This document shows, one piece after another, positions 24,318-33,020 of a DNA stretch of 64,000 nucleotides. The position numbers and the translations under genes were made by a program. The notes below the pieces were generated by a model. It was not told the DNA's origin, ran no database searches, and saw nothing but the letters and a program-made list of their open reading frames with translations. Origin of the DNA: Hyphomicrobium sp. (lineage in GTDB: Bacteria; Pseudomonadota; Alphaproteobacteria; Rhizobiales; Hyphomicrobiaceae); NCBI RefSeq assembly GCF_019744875.1, contig NZ_JAIETU010000005.1, forward strand, positions 558,001 to 622,000, given 5' to 3'. Position 1 is the first letter of the stretch, and each line of letters opens with the position of its first letter.

Positions 24318-25220
24318 ATGCTGGACACGTTGGTTTCCCTCGCGGATCTCTGGATCGGACGGCGCGCCACGCCTCAGCCGGGCGCGATGGCGGACGTCGC
24401 GAGCCTCCAACCGTGCGTTGTCGTGACGGGCGCGTCGCAGGGCATCGGGTTCGCGCTCGCGTCGCATTTTGCCAACTCGGGGCGGCCGGTGGCGATGGTC
24501 GCCCGTTCACGCGACGCGCTCGACAGGGCTGCCGCGTCGCTCCGCCATGGGCGCGGGCCCGCCATCCTCGTCGTGCCGCTCGACGTGACGGACACCGACG
24601 CGCCTGCCCGGCTGGATGCGGCGCTGCGCGAAGCCGGGTTCTACGCCGACATCCTGATCAACAACGCAGGCATGGGTCTCTCGGGTAGTTTCTCTACGGA
24701 TGACGCGGATCGTCTCACGACCCTCATCACGCTCAACATCACCGCGGCCACGCGGCTCATGCGCCACGCGCTTCCCGCAATGATCCGCCGCGGGCGCGGC
24801 GGCATTCTCAACGTCAGCTCGCTCGGCGGTCTGGTGCCCGGCCCGCATCAGGCGGCCTACTACGCCAGCAAGGCGTATCTGATCTCGCTCACCGAAGCCG
24901 TCGCGTACGAGGAACGGGGGCGGGGCGTGCGCATCGCCACGGTCGCACCGGGGCCCGTCAATACGGGCTTTCATCGAGCGATGCAGGCGGAGAACGCTCT
25001 CTATCGCCGCGTCGTGCCGGCGCTCAGCACGCAGGCCGTTGCGGCAAGCGCGTATCGCGGATTCATGTTGGGGCGACGCGTCATCGTGCCGGGATTCCTA
25101 CCCTGGGCCGCGGCCTTGGCCGTGAAAATCCTGCCGCACGCGCTCACCGTGCCCCTGGTCTCGCTGTTGCTCGCGCCTGCGCCGGAGACCGATGCCGTCC
25201 CGGGCGGCGAGGCGCGCTAG
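24318..25220 (+). CDS. short-chain dehydrogenase/reductase (SDR)
   Basis: A 300-aa NAD(P)-dependent oxidoreductase. An N-terminal extension of about 32 residues precedes the cofactor motif VTGASQGIGFALA. Other classical SDR signatures follow: NNAGMGLSG, the catalytic Ser in LNVSSLGG, and YYASKAYL with the catalytic Tyr and Lys. An Arg shortly after the second beta strand (VARSR) favours NADP(H). The C-terminus has a hydrophobic segment (FLPWAAALAVKILPHALTVPLVSLLLA), which may anchor it to membrane or lipid. The substrate is unknown; a 3-ketoacyl-type or lipid-linked one is plausible from this layout. Confidence 0.88.
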   Translation: MLDTLVSLADLWIGRRATPQPGAMADVASLQPCVVVTGASQGIGFALASHFANSGRPVAMVARSRDALDRAAASLRHGRGPAILVVPLDVTDTDAPARLDAALREAGFYADILINNAGMGLSGSFSTDDADRLTTLITLNITAATRLMRHALPAMIRRGRGGILNVSSLGGLVPGPHQAAYYASKAYLISLTEAVAYEERGRGVRIATVAPGPVNTGFHRAMQAENALYRRVVPALSTQAVAASAYRGFMLGRRVIVPGFLPWAAALAVKILPHALTVPLVSLLLAPAPETDAVPGGEAR

Positions 25221-25547
25221 CGTCCGACTTTGCGTCCAACGACCGTCGCCACGCTCGAAGAAGTGCGACAGAATGGCTGCTACGTAAGAAAATCGAACGG
25301 CGTTTGCCAAGTTGAAACGATTTGGCGCTTTAATGTCTCTCATGCGCCAGGGATTTAGGTCCCGCGTACCTTGGTGCGAATGCAGCGGCGGCCTGGCGAG
25401 AGCATGCTCTCGATAGGCTGCCGCAACTGCATTTCGCGCTGCGCTTTAAGGAGCGCCCACCGCGGCCGTTTCAGGCTACCGCGCGAATCCGCGCCCAATT
25501 CCCGTTAACGAAATCTTACAGCCGGAAAGTCACCCGAGGGCCGTCGT
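25221..25547. other. 327-bp gap containing a long imperfect palindrome
   Basis: No supported gene. The notable content is the 62-nt palindrome at 25376-25437, listed separately. The rest shows no terminator U-run or ORF with a ribosome-binding site. Confidence 0.45.
25376..25437. repeat. 62-nt imperfect palindrome with a perfect 16-bp core
   Basis: The core CGAGAGCATGCTCTCG is a perfect palindrome (about 25397-25412). Outside it, CCT pairs with AGG, GGC/GCC elements follow, and GCGAATGCAG at the left pairs with CTGCATTTCGC at the right. The transcript could fold into one long stem on either strand. It sits between convergent genes (the SDR and the small ASDPIA protein), so it may act as a shared 3'-end structure, or be a member of a dispersed palindromic repeat. 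Confidence 0.6.
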
Positions 25548-25808
25548 TTATGCGGCGCCTGTCGTGTCCTTGTTTCCGTGCTCATGATGCTTGGCGACCT
25601 CGCGCGCGAGACGATCGACGAGATCGCGATCGAGCGCTGCTGGCTTGCGATGCAGCGGCCGGTCCGGCTCCGCCGTGGTGACGTCGCCGATGGCGATCGG
25701 ATCGCTGGCGGGGAATGTGTCTTCAAGCGCCTGGTCGAGCTGCTCTTCGAGCTCGGCGTCCGGCCGATCGTTGGTTCTGGCCTTGGTCTGGGCCTTGATG
25801 CGGGTCAT
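25548..25808 (-). CDS. small acidic protein with ASDPIA motif
   Basis: An 86-aa protein from ATG 25808, preceded by GGGAGGA at 7 nt. It contains ELEEQLDQALEDTFPASDPIAIG, a pattern I know from short, poorly characterised alphaproteobacterial proteins (D-x-FPASDP). The C-terminus is His/Lys-rich (AREVAKHHEHGNKD). No membrane segment. Its neighbour upstream on the same strand is the DUF883-type protein, and both are small proteins of the kind induced by stress, which is inference. Confidence 0.7.
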   Translation of the reverse strand: MTRIKAQTKARTNDRPDAELEEQLDQALEDTFPASDPIAIGDVTTAEPDRPLHRKPAALDRDLVDRLAREVAKHHEHGNKDTTGAA

Positions 25809-25925
25809 GCGGTGTCCTCCCGACTGAACTGATCCGTAAACGCGCCGATTGGCGCATCTGTTCCTCGGGCCTGTCCGACAGGGCCGATCCGTGAGGACCT
25901 TCCGGTGCAGCACGGCGTCCGCACG

Positions 25926-25952
25926 AAAAAGGCCCGTCCGAGGGGACGGGCC
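25926..25952 (-). terminator. intrinsic terminator of the DUF883-type gene
   Basis: GGCCCGTCC (25931-25939), 4-nt loop, GGACGGGCC (25944-25952). On the minus strand the stem is followed by TTTTT. It lies 55 bp downstream of the stop codon of the gene at 26008-26346. Confidence 0.85.
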
Positions 25953-26007
25953 ATAGGTCTTTCAGTTGCGCGGGAGAAACGCGAAGTCGGTGTCGAATGT
26001 CGCCGCG

Positions 26008-26346
26008 TCAGATGCGGCGACGAAGCGCGCGATAGCCGGGTTCGATGTAGCTTGAAACACGCTCCATGAGATCCTGGTCGCGGCGGCCCGACGACAACTT
26101 CCAGAGAGCGCCGACCGCGCAGGCGAGCGCGACTACGGTGCCGATGGCGACCACGGGCTGCTGCTGGACGAAACGCTTGGTGGCGTCGATGGCCGTTTCA
26201 GCGGTTTCGCTCGCCGTGCGGTAGGCCTTCGCGCCTTCCGTGGCGACGGTGTCGTACGCGTCTTCGGCCTTCTTCTTCAACTGGTGGACGGCATCCTGGG
26301 CTTCGGATGAGCGATTGCCCTGCTGCGATTGATACGTCTGGCCCAT
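26008..26346 (-). CDS. DUF883 / ElaB-YqjD-like membrane-anchored protein
   Basis: A 112-aa protein from ATG 26346, which has AAGGAGC 8 nt upstream. A long amphipathic helix (DAVHQLKKKAEDAYDTVATEGAKAYRTASETAETAIDATKRFVQQQP) leads into one membrane helix (VVAIGTVVALACAVGALW), then a charged tail with RRDQDLMERV. This is the layout of ElaB/YqjD/YgaM proteins, C-tail-anchored proteins that bind ribosomes in stationary phase in E. coli. The tail after the membrane helix is longer than in ElaB. A terminator lies just downstream. Confidence 0.85.
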   Translation of the reverse strand: MGQTYQSQQGNRSSEAQDAVHQLKKKAEDAYDTVATEGAKAYRTASETAETAIDATKRFVQQQPVVAIGTVVALACAVGALWKLSSGRRDQDLMERVSSYIEPGYRALRRRI

Positions 26347-26671
26347 GTGGCGAGGCTCCTTATGCGACGAGGTGTGAGGTGAGGTCTCGAATTGGATGGT
26401 CGCTCGGAAAACGCGGCGCGGGGCGATTTCGTTCCGCCCTTCGCTCCGCCCGCCGTTCCATGGCGCCCGCGCGCGGCGCAGCCATCCAAACTCATATGCC
26501 ACGCCTCACAGGCCACACCTCGCGTGCCGCAGCCGTTTCCGGGCTTGCAATCGCCTTGGCCCCGCGCCTCAGGAGTGTCCCGATTGCACGCCGATGTGGT
26601 TTCTCCGCACTAGAGGCGTCGGGCCGGCGCGGTGAAGATATGAGGGAGATGATTCGATCCGAGGGGATCTC
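26347..26671. other. 325-bp gap without a supported gene
   Basis: It lies upstream of the DUF883-type gene (minus) and the 61-aa ORF (plus), so it should hold divergent promoters. The several open frames here are short and mutually overlapping, with no ribosome-binding site. A CTTCGCTCCGCCCGCC-type stretch near 26441 can form a weak hairpin. Nothing else stands out. Confidence 0.4.
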
Positions 26672-26857
26672 ATGCGCAAGCAGACACTTTGCTATTTCGT
26701 CATCGGCACAAGCCTGGCGGTTCTTCTGCAGCGGCTCGCTCAGCGTCGGACAAGCGCCCGCCCTGTCACACGGCGCGCCATCAGCGCCGAGGTCATCGAT
26801 CTCGCAGCGTGGAAGCAATCGCGCGGCCTCGAAGCCGTCGCCGCCGCGTTGAAATAG
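26672..26857 (+). CDS. small hypothetical protein with N-terminal hydrophobic segment
   Basis: A 61-aa protein with GAGGGGA 6 nt upstream of ATG 26672. The N-terminal segment (LCYFVIGTSLAVLLQRL) could be a membrane anchor. It is followed by an Arg-rich stretch and a C-terminal EVIDLAAWKQSRG.EAVAAAL helix. No family recognised. The good ribosome-binding site and membrane segment favour a real gene, but the length leaves doubt. Confidence 0.5.
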   Translation: MRKQTLCYFVIGTSLAVLLQRLAQRRTSARPVTRRAISAEVIDLAAWKQSRGLEAVAAALK

Positions 26858-27106
26858 CCGCGTACTTTCCGCGGGCATGCGGCAATTGCGGATTGCGCAT
26901 CCGTGATGGCTCGCGTCGCGCACGCTCGTAAAGACCGGACGCATTTGTTCGTGCCGGCACCTCAAGTCTCAGCCGAAATTTCTGGCCGACACCGCGCTCT
27001 CTCGAAAGCCCGTCTGGCGCGATGATGCGCGTCATCGCGCCTTCGATATGGCGGCGTCTGTCATGGCGCGGCTGCGCATTGAACTGGACTGATGATCTTG
27101 GGGAAA

Positions 27107-27182
27107 TGGTGCCGCAAACAGGACTCGAACCTGTGACCCCGTCATTACGAATGACGTGCTCTACCAACTGAGCTATTGCGGC
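27107..27182 (-). tRNA. tRNA-Thr (anticodon CGT)
   Basis: Full cloverleaf on the minus strand: acceptor stem GCCGCAA/TTGCGGC, D arm GCTCAGTTGGTAGAGC, anticodon stem CGTCA/TGACG with loop TTCGTAA (anticodon CGT, reading ACG), T arm with GGTTCGAGTCC, discriminator A and encoded CCA. Length is 76 nt. I see no integrase gene or partial tRNA copy next to it, so it does not appear to be an att site within this window. Confidence 0.96.
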
Positions 27183-27378
27183 TGCGCCACCCATCGAGCG
27201 GCGGGACTTGATAGGCTGATTTCGCCGCCTGTTCAAGGCCCGCATGTGCCGATTTGGTCGCAGACCACCAACCCGGCCGCCCCCAGGCCGTCAGCGCGGA
27301 ATTCTGAGGGAACCCGCTTTGGGACTCAATGCGTTATGGTGGGGTCTCTAGCACTGCCGGTTACCAGGGGAGCAGGTC

Positions 27379-27636
27379 ATGACGTCCCGGGACCCCGTTC
27401 TGGACGACCTCATTTCGCGCATGCGACAGCCGATCCAGCTCCACGATCTGGCGGATGAAGAGGCGCTGCGGATCATGGTGCGCTACGGCCTTTCGCACCC
27501 CGTGACCCTGGCTGCGGCCATCAAGATTGTGGGCGCCGAGATGCGCCACGGGAGGCTCCGGGAGATCGAGGCGACGGCGCGGGCGCTGCATGCGAAGTTG
27601 CTTCGCCACCACGACGAGCCCGGCACCAAGCAATAG
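27379..27636 (+). CDS. small hypothetical protein
   Basis: An 85-aa protein, helical and charged: MTSRDPVLDDLISRMRQPIQ, LADEEALRIMVRYGLSHPVTLAAAIKIVG, then REIEATARALHAKLLRHH. GGGGAGCAGG lies upstream. I recognise no family. It is convergent with the methyltransferase gene and 197 bp from the tRNA. Composition and codon-position GC pattern look coding. Confidence 0.6.
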   Translation: MTSRDPVLDDLISRMRQPIQLHDLADEEALRIMVRYGLSHPVTLAAAIKIVGAEMRHGRLREIEATARALHAKLLRHHDEPGTKQ

Positions 27637-27676
27637 AGCCATCCCGCCGTCCGCCTGCCTTCAGCCCGCACCGCCT

Positions 27677-28372
27677 TCAGACGGCCAGCCGCCAGACCGA
27701 CGTGCGCTTGATTTCCGAATCCTCCAGCTCCCGCGTCACCGGAACCTGATACTCAGCAACGCGCTCGAAGCGGCCTTGCGGGAAATAGCTCCGCTTCGGA
27801 TCGCCGATCAGCACCAGGGCGCCGCCCGCGGCCGCCGCCTCGATGTAGCTCGTGACGCGTTCGGCGAGCGGGCGCTCATAAAAGAGATCGCCGACGAGGA
27901 TGACCCCGAACGTCTCCGGCGGGCGGGCTAGAAGGTCCTCGTCCGTGACGGCGACGGGGACGGCATTCAACTCGGCGTTCAGCGCAACGGCGGCCAGCGC
28001 CAGACGATCGATGTCGGCGGCAAGGACAGAGGCGGCACGCGCCTGCATGGAGGCGATGGCCGTCAGACCGGACCCTGTGCCGAGGTCCAGCACCGTTTTT
28101 CCAGCGACCAGAGACGGCGTGTCGAGCAGATAGCGCGCCAGCGCCTGCCCGCCCGCCCAGGCGAACGCCCAGAACGGCGGCGGCACGTTCAACTCGCCGA
28201 GCTCCTCCTCGGTCTTCTGCCAGATGGGCAGGCTTTCCTCAGCCAGGTGCAGGCGGATTTCAGGAACGAGCGGCGGCGAGAGCACGCGCGTGTTGGCAGC
28301 TATGAAGCGCCTAGCGGCAGCGCGATCTCCAGGATCCAGTGCACGGGTCTCAGCGCCGGGGGATGGGCTCAT
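27677..28372 (-). CDS. class I SAM-dependent methyltransferase, ETF-beta lysine methyltransferase type
   Basis: A 231-aa enzyme starting in an ATGA overlap with the EVE gene. The SAM-binding motif I is VLDLGTGSGLTAIAS, with acidic motif VLAADID and the post-II motif VILVGDLFYE. The N-terminal segment (VPEIRLHLAEES.PIW, then PPPFWAFAWAGGQALARYLL) is characteristic of the PrmA-like subgroup that includes ETFBKMT (METTL20). The substrate is thus probably the beta subunit of electron-transfer flavoprotein; this is known for human and agrobacterial members and is inferred here. Confidence 0.85.
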   Translation of the reverse strand: MSPSPGAETRALDPGDRAAARRFIAANTRVLSPPLVPEIRLHLAEESLPIWQKTEEELGELNVPPPFWAFAWAGGQALARYLLDTPSLVAGKTVLDLGTGSGLTAIASMQARAASVLAADIDRLALAAVALNAELNAVPVAVTDEDLLARPPETFGVILVGDLFYERPLAERVTSYIEAAAAGGALVLIGDPKRSYFPQGRFERVAEYQVPVTRELEDSEIKRTSVWRLAV

Positions 28373-28812
28373 GTGGCCTTCTTCGCGCGCTTCGGTGTCG
28401 AGACGCCCGCCATGCGGCAGACCTCGGCCCATTCGGCGTCGGTCACGGGTTGCACGGAGAGGCGCGAGGTTTTGACGAGCGCCATGGCGGCAAGACGCGG
28501 ATTGGCTTTGACGTCGGCGAGCGTGACCGGACGCGGCAGGGGCTCGAGCGCGCGCACGTCGACGCAGAACCATTTGCCGGTGTCATCGGTCGGATCGGGA
28601 TGGGCGAGGGCGATGACCTCGCAAATGCCGACGACCTCCTTGCCGATGTTCGAGTGATAGAAGAAGCCGAGATCGCCCTTCTTCATGGCCTGCATGTTGT
28701 TGCGCGCGGTGAAATTGCGCACGCCCGTCCAGGGCTCGCCCTTCGCGCCCTTGGCGACGAGGTCGTCCCAGGAAAAGGCATCGGGTTCGGATTTCAAAAG
28801 CCAGTAAGCCAT
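28369..28812 (-). CDS. EVE domain-containing protein
   Basis: A 147-aa single EVE (PUA-like) domain. Landmarks are MAYWLLKSEPDAFSWDDL, WTGVRNFTARNNMQAMKKGDLGFFYHSN, and VGICEVIALAHPDPT. EVE domains bind modified bases in nucleic acids (the aromatic cage includes the W, F and Y residues seen here). The gene overlaps the methyltransferase by ATGA and follows gpsA by 85 bp on the same strand, a conserved order with tsaD in many Hyphomicrobiales. A YciI-type gene often found between them is absent. Confidence 0.92.
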   Translation of the reverse strand: MAYWLLKSEPDAFSWDDLVAKGAKGEPWTGVRNFTARNNMQAMKKGDLGFFYHSNIGKEVVGICEVIALAHPDPTDDTGKWFCVDVRALEPLPRPVTLADVKANPRLAAMALVKTSRLSVQPVTDAEWAEVCRMAGVSTPKRAKKAT

Positions 28813-28897
28813 TGCCGTGCGGTCTCGCTCTTTCGGTCGGTTCGCCGTCGATGCGGTTCACTTCTGCCCATCATCATGCGCGGCGCGTCAGATGGGA

Positions 28898-29899
28898 TCA
28901 ATCCTCGGCCTTGAACGGGCGGCTCATGAGCCCGGCGATAGCGTCGTCGACCGAGCGGTGGCCTTCGAGGACGCTGTGCACCGCTTCGGTGATCGGCATC
29001 TCGATGCGCTTCTCCTGCGCGATGCGAACCACGGCGGCGGCAGTGAAGACGCCCTCCGTCACCGCTACCCGTTCGCCGAGCACGGCCGACAGGCTTTCGC
29101 CCTCGCCGAGCGCTCGACCCAGGCTCATATTGCGCGACTGCCGGCTGCCGCACGTCAGCACCAGATCGCCGAGGCCGGAGAGGCCCATCATGGTTTCGTG
29201 GCGCGCGCCCAGCGCGTGGCCGAGCCGGCGCATTTCCGCAAACCCACGCGTGACGATGGCGGCGTGTGCACTCGCGCCCAACCCCTTGCCGTCGACGATG
29301 CCGGCGGCGATGGCGAGCACATTCTTCAAGGCGCCGCCCAACTCGACGCCGACAATGTCGTCCGACCAGTAGAGACGAAGCTGACGGTCTCCCAGGCGCT
29401 CGGCGAGCAGCTTGCCCAGGCGTTCGTCGCGGCAGGCAATCGTCAGGGCCGCGGGGAGGCCGCGCGCGACGTCGGCCGCGAAACTTGGGCCGGAGAGCGC
29501 GGCGAGCGTCATGTCGGGCACGGTCGCGGCCGCTACCGCGCCCATCATCAGCCCCGTCGACTGCTCGATGCCCTTGGCGCAGATCACCAGCGGCTGGCCG
29601 GGACGAACATGAGGCGCGAGGTCTTTCGTCACCGCGCGCACATGCTGAGCCGGGCAGACGAGGAGAATGGCATCGGCGGATGCGCATGCGGCCAGGCTTT
29701 GCGTGGCGCGCAGCTTCTCATCCAGCGCCACGCCCGGCAGGAACGTGCGGTTGACGTGGCGGTCGTTGATGTCGGCCACGGTCTCGGACTCGCGCGCCCA
29801 GAGCGTCACCGTGCGCCCGGATTGGACCAGGGTCTGGGCGAGGGCCGTGCCCCAGGCTCCGGCGCCGATGACGGCAATGCTATCGAGGGTCGTGGCCAT
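28898..29899 (-). CDS. gpsA: glycerol-3-phosphate dehydrogenase [NAD(P)+]
   Basis: A 333-aa enzyme reducing dihydroxyacetone phosphate to sn-glycerol 3-phosphate for phospholipid synthesis. The cofactor motif is IGAGAWGTALA at 11-21. Catalytic or substrate-binding lysines are K109 in CAKG and K192 in GGALKNVLAIAAGIVDG. The C-terminal helical domain is complete, and length is usual for the family. It lies about 96 bp downstream of tsaD on the same strand, the common arrangement in alphaproteobacteria. Confidence 0.96.
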   Translation of the reverse strand: MATTLDSIAVIGAGAWGTALAQTLVQSGRTVTLWARESETVADINDRHVNRTFLPGVALDEKLRATQSLAACASADAILLVCPAQHVRAVTKDLAPHVRPGQPLVICAKGIEQSTGLMMGAVAAATVPDMTLAALSGPSFAADVARGLPAALTIACRDERLGKLLAERLGDRQLRLYWSDDIVGVELGGALKNVLAIAAGIVDGKGLGASAHAAIVTRGFAEMRRLGHALGARHETMMGLSGLGDLVLTCGSRQSRNMSLGRALGEGESLSAVLGERVAVTEGVFTAAAVVRIAQEKRIEMPITEAVHSVLEGHRSVDDAIAGLMSRPFKAED

Positions 29900-29995
29900 C
29901 CGGCTTTCTCTTGTGGCTGGCGGGGCTCTTACCTAGCATCTTTCGCGTCTCACGCGCACGACAGTGCACAGGTCTCTCCAGGCTTTGGCGCTCTA

Positions 29996-31108
29996 TTACG
30001 CTTTGACACCGGCGCCGATGGCGGCAGGCGCGTTGGGGTCGAGCGGCCAGCGCGGCTTGGCGGCAAAGTCGAGCCCGTCGACGAGGCCGCGCGCCAGCCG
30101 CTCCGCCCCGGCCCACGCGATCATGGCGCCGTTGTCCGTGCAGAGAGACGACGGCGGCACGGCGAGGCGATATCCGCGTTTGTCGACCAGCGCGGAGAGC
30201 GCACCCGAGATGCGCTTGTTGGCGGCAACGCCGCCCGCAACGGTCAGGCAGCGGGGCGTGTTCGGCGGGAAGGCGCCTTCGGCGAGATCCATGGCGCGGG
30301 CAACGCGATCGATGACGATGTCGCAAACGGCGGCTTCGAACGCGGCGCAGAGATCGGCCACGTCGCGATCGGTCAAGGTGCCGACGGCTTCAGCGCGCTG
30401 GCGCACGGCCGTCTTGAGGCCCGCGAGTGAGAAGTGAGGCTCGGCGCGGCCCAGCATCGGGCGCGGCAGGGGAAAGCGAGCAGGATCGCCGTCGCGAGCG
30501 CGCCGCTCCACCTCGGGGCCGCCGGGATAGCCCAAACCGAGCAGCTTGGCGGTCTTGTCGAAGGCTTCGCCGATGGCGTCGTCGACGGTGGTGCCGATGC
30601 GCGTGTAGCGGCCGACGTCTTCCACCACCAGCGTCTGCGTGTGGCCGCCGGAGACGAGCAGCATGAGGTAGGGCGGCGCAATGCCGTCCGTCAGCCCCAC
30701 CGTCAGGGCGTGGGCTTCGAGATGATTGATGGCGAGGAACGGGCGTCCGGCGGCCATCGCGAGCGCCTTGCCGGTGACGAGCCCGACCACGAGACCACCG
30801 TTGAGGCCGGGGCCGGCCGTGGCCGCAATTCCCGAAAGATCGCGCAAGCCCACGCCCGCCTGTTCAAGGGCCGCCTCGACTAGCGCGTCCAGGCATTCGA
30901 CATGGGCGCGGGCGGCGATTTCCGGCACGACGCCGCCGTACGGGCTGTGCTCGTCGATCTGTGAGCGAACGATATTGGAAAGGATGCGGCCCCTGGCAGG
31001 CCCCTCGCGCACGACGACGGCGGCGGCCGTTTCGTCGCAGCTCGTCTCGATGCCGAGCACGACGCGGGGGGCTTCCGGCGCGTTCACGCTATTCTCCTTT
31101 GGCCGCAC
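29996..31108 (-). CDS. tsaD: tRNA N6-adenosine threonylcarbamoyltransferase
   Basis: A 370-aa enzyme of the Kae1/Qri7/TsaD family. It transfers the threonylcarbamoyl group to A37 of ANN-decoding tRNAs, working with TsaB, TsaE and TsaC. Landmarks are [16 protein letters not shown] (18-33), the metal-binding H129 and H133 in HLEAHA, SGGHTQ, and [11 protein letters not shown]. Length and domain order are complete. A later start (after the first about 12 residues) is possible. It is divergent from hemC, a gene order typical of Hyphomicrobiales. Confidence 0.96.
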   Translation of the reverse strand: MRPKENSVNAPEAPRVVLGIETSCDETAAAVVVREGPARGRILSNIVRSQIDEHSPYGGVVPEIAARAHVECLDALVEAALEQAGVGLRDLSGIAATAGPGLNGGLVVGLVTGKALAMAAGRPFLAINHLEAHALTVGLTDGIAPPYLMLLVSGGHTQTLVVEDVGRYTRIGTTVDDAIGEAFDKTAKLLGLGYPGGPEVERRARDGDPARFPLPRPMLGRAEPHFSLAGLKTAVRQRAEAVGTLTDRDVADLCAAFEAAVCDIVIDRVARAMDLAEGAFPPNTPRCLTVAGGVAANKRISGALSALVDKRGYRLAVPPSSLCTDNGAMIAWAGAERLARGLVDGLDFAAKPRWPLDPNAPAAIGAGVKA

Positions 31109-31289
31109 ATCATTCCCTTCGCCGCCATTCTCTTCGCTGCCGTGTCCGGTCCTGTTTGCGTTCGTCGCACGGGGCGGGCATTAATGGCGCCGCCGGGCCC
31201 GGCCCGTCATGGCGGCTCTGTCCGTCTGACCTCCGTCTGACCCGGCCGGCCCAATCTCGTCCGTCGCCCTACCACCCGGAGCCCGAAAC

Positions 31290-32219
31290 GTGCAAGCTCG
31301 CGTCCTTCGTATCGGCACTCGCGGATCGCCGCTGGCGCTCGCCCAGGCACATGAAGTGCGCGCGCGGCTGATGGCGGCGCACGCCCTGCCTGAAGATGCG
31401 TTCGAAATCCGTACCTTCAAGACGACCGGGGACGTGATCGTCGACCGGCCGCTGGCGGAAGTCGGCGGCAAGGGGCTGTTCACGAAGGAACTCGAGGTGG
31501 CGCTGTTTGCGCGCGAGATCGATCTCGCCGTGCATTCCATGAAGGACATGCAGACCGACCTGCCGGACGGACTCGACGTCGGCGCCGTGCTGCCGCGCGA
31601 GGACGTGCGCGATGCTTTTCTGTCGCTCAAGTACGCCAGCCTCGCCGCGCTCCCCGAGGGCGCGGTGGTGGGCACGTCGAGTTTGCGCCGCCAGGCGCAG
31701 GTGAAGCGCGTGCGGCCGGATCTGCGCGTGGTCGGCTTCCGCGGCAACGTGCAGACGCGCCTCGGCAAGCTCGCCGACGGAGTGGCGGACGCGACGCTGC
31801 TGGCCTGCGCCGGTCTCAATCGGCTCGGTCTCGCGGACCGCATCACGTCGGCAATCGAAACGGAGACGATGCTGCCGGCCGTAGCGCAAGGCGCGATCGC
31901 CATCGAAATTCATACCGGCGATGCGCGGACGGCCGAGCTGGTCGCGCCGCTCCATCACATCGAAACGGCCATCCGCGTGCGGGCCGAGCGCGCTTTCCTG
32001 CGCCGCCTCGAAGGCTCGTGCCGGACGGCGATCGCGGGACTGGCCGAGATCGCGGGCGACGCGCTCGTGTTTCGCGGCATGGTGTTCTCGCCCAACGGCG
32101 CGGAATGCTTCGAGATCACGCGCGACGGGACGATCCATGACGCGGAGGCTTTGGGCACTGCCGCGGCCGACGTGCTGCTGGAGCGCGGCGCGGGGGCTCT
32201 GATCTCAGAGACGACCTGA
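31290..32219 (+). CDS. hemC: hydroxymethylbilane synthase (porphobilinogen deaminase)
   Basis: A 309-aa enzyme that joins four porphobilinogen units into hydroxymethylbilane. Landmarks are RIGTRGSPLALAQA at 7-20, the catalytic Asp in HSMKDMQTD (D86), RRQAQVKRVRPDL, and C244 in RRLEGSCRTAIAG, which carries the dipyrromethane cofactor. All three domains are present. The stop overlaps the start of hemD by one base (TGATG), so the two are coupled. It opens the hem-mic60-hemY operon. Confidence 0.97.
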   Translation: MQARVLRIGTRGSPLALAQAHEVRARLMAAHALPEDAFEIRTFKTTGDVIVDRPLAEVGGKGLFTKELEVALFAREIDLAVHSMKDMQTDLPDGLDVGAVLPREDVRDAFLSLKYASLAALPEGAVVGTSSLRRQAQVKRVRPDLRVVGFRGNVQTRLGKLADGVADATLLACAGLNRLGLADRITSAIETETMLPAVAQGAIAIEIHTGDARTAELVAPLHHIETAIRVRAERAFLRRLEGSCRTAIAGLAEIAGDALVFRGMVFSPNGAECFEITRDGTIHDAEALGTAAADVLLERGAGALISETT

Positions 32220-32956
32220 TGCATCTCCTGTTGACGCGTCCGGAGGGCGGCCCGGAGCGGGACGGGCTTCACGTCGCTCTCGAAGCGGCCGGACATCGCG
32301 TGACGTCTGTCCCGCTGCTCACCGTGGTGTTCAAGGACACGGTGCCGCCGCTCGACGGCGTGCAGGGTCTCATCGTGACCAGCCGGAACGGACTGCGCGC
32401 CGTGGCGGCGGGCATCATTCCGGACGCCGCGTTCGGCTTGCCGCTGTTCGCGGTGGGGCCCGGGACCGGCGCCTATGCACGCGATCTCGGGTTCCGGCAT
32501 GTCATCGAGGGGCCGGGAACGGGCCGCGAGCTGGCCGAGGTCATCCGGGCGTCGGCCCAGTCGGACAAGGGCGCGCTGGTGCATCTTGCCGCCGAGCGCC
32601 TTGCGTTCGACCTCAAAGCGGCGCTTGCGGCCGACGGCTTCGATGTCGTCGCACACGTGGTCTACGCAACGGAGCCTGCGACGTCATTTCCGCCTGCAGC
32701 GGTCCAGAATTTCCAGGCTGGCGCTTTCGATGGCGTGGTGCTGATGTCGCCCCGGACGGCCCGCGTTTACGTTACTCTGATCGCGCAAGCCGGCCTTAAC
32801 GGGGCGGCAAGGCGTCTTGCACATTTTTGCCTGTCGGACGCCGTTGCGCAGGAACTGCGCGCGCTCGGTTCCGTTAACAACGTTGCTGTCGCCCGCCTGC
32901 CCCATTCGCAAGAAATGCTTGCCCTTATCGCCCGCGAGGCGTCAGACTTCTCCTAA
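32219..32956 (+). CDS. hemD: uroporphyrinogen-III synthase
   Basis: A 245-aa enzyme cyclising hydroxymethylbilane with inversion of ring D. As usual for HemD, sequence conservation is low, but the fold pattern is visible: LLLTRPEGG at the start, LIVTSRNGLRAV, AVGPGTGAYARDLGF, and near the end a VVLMSPRTARVYVTL strand-helix. Start codon overlap with hemC and its place before the mic60 and hemY-type genes support the assignment. Length is normal. Confidence 0.92.
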   Translation: MHLLLTRPEGGPERDGLHVALEAAGHRVTSVPLLTVVFKDTVPPLDGVQGLIVTSRNGLRAVAAGIIPDAAFGLPLFAVGPGTGAYARDLGFRHVIEGPGTGRELAEVIRASAQSDKGALVHLAAERLAFDLKAALAADGFDVVAHVVYATEPATSFPPAAVQNFQAGAFDGVVLMSPRTARVYVTLIAQAGLNGAARRLAHFCLSDAVAQELRALGSVNNVAVARLPHSQEMLALIAREASDFS

Positions 32957-33020
32957 GCAATGACGCCCTGCCCCCGCAGGCGCGCGAGCCGACCCCCACG
33001 TTCCCGGAGACCCTGCTCCC

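Noticed and set aside
27107-27182. tRNA-Thr as insertion site of the left-edge element
   Set aside because: No partial copy of the tRNA 3' end was seen elsewhere in the window and no integrase lies next to it.
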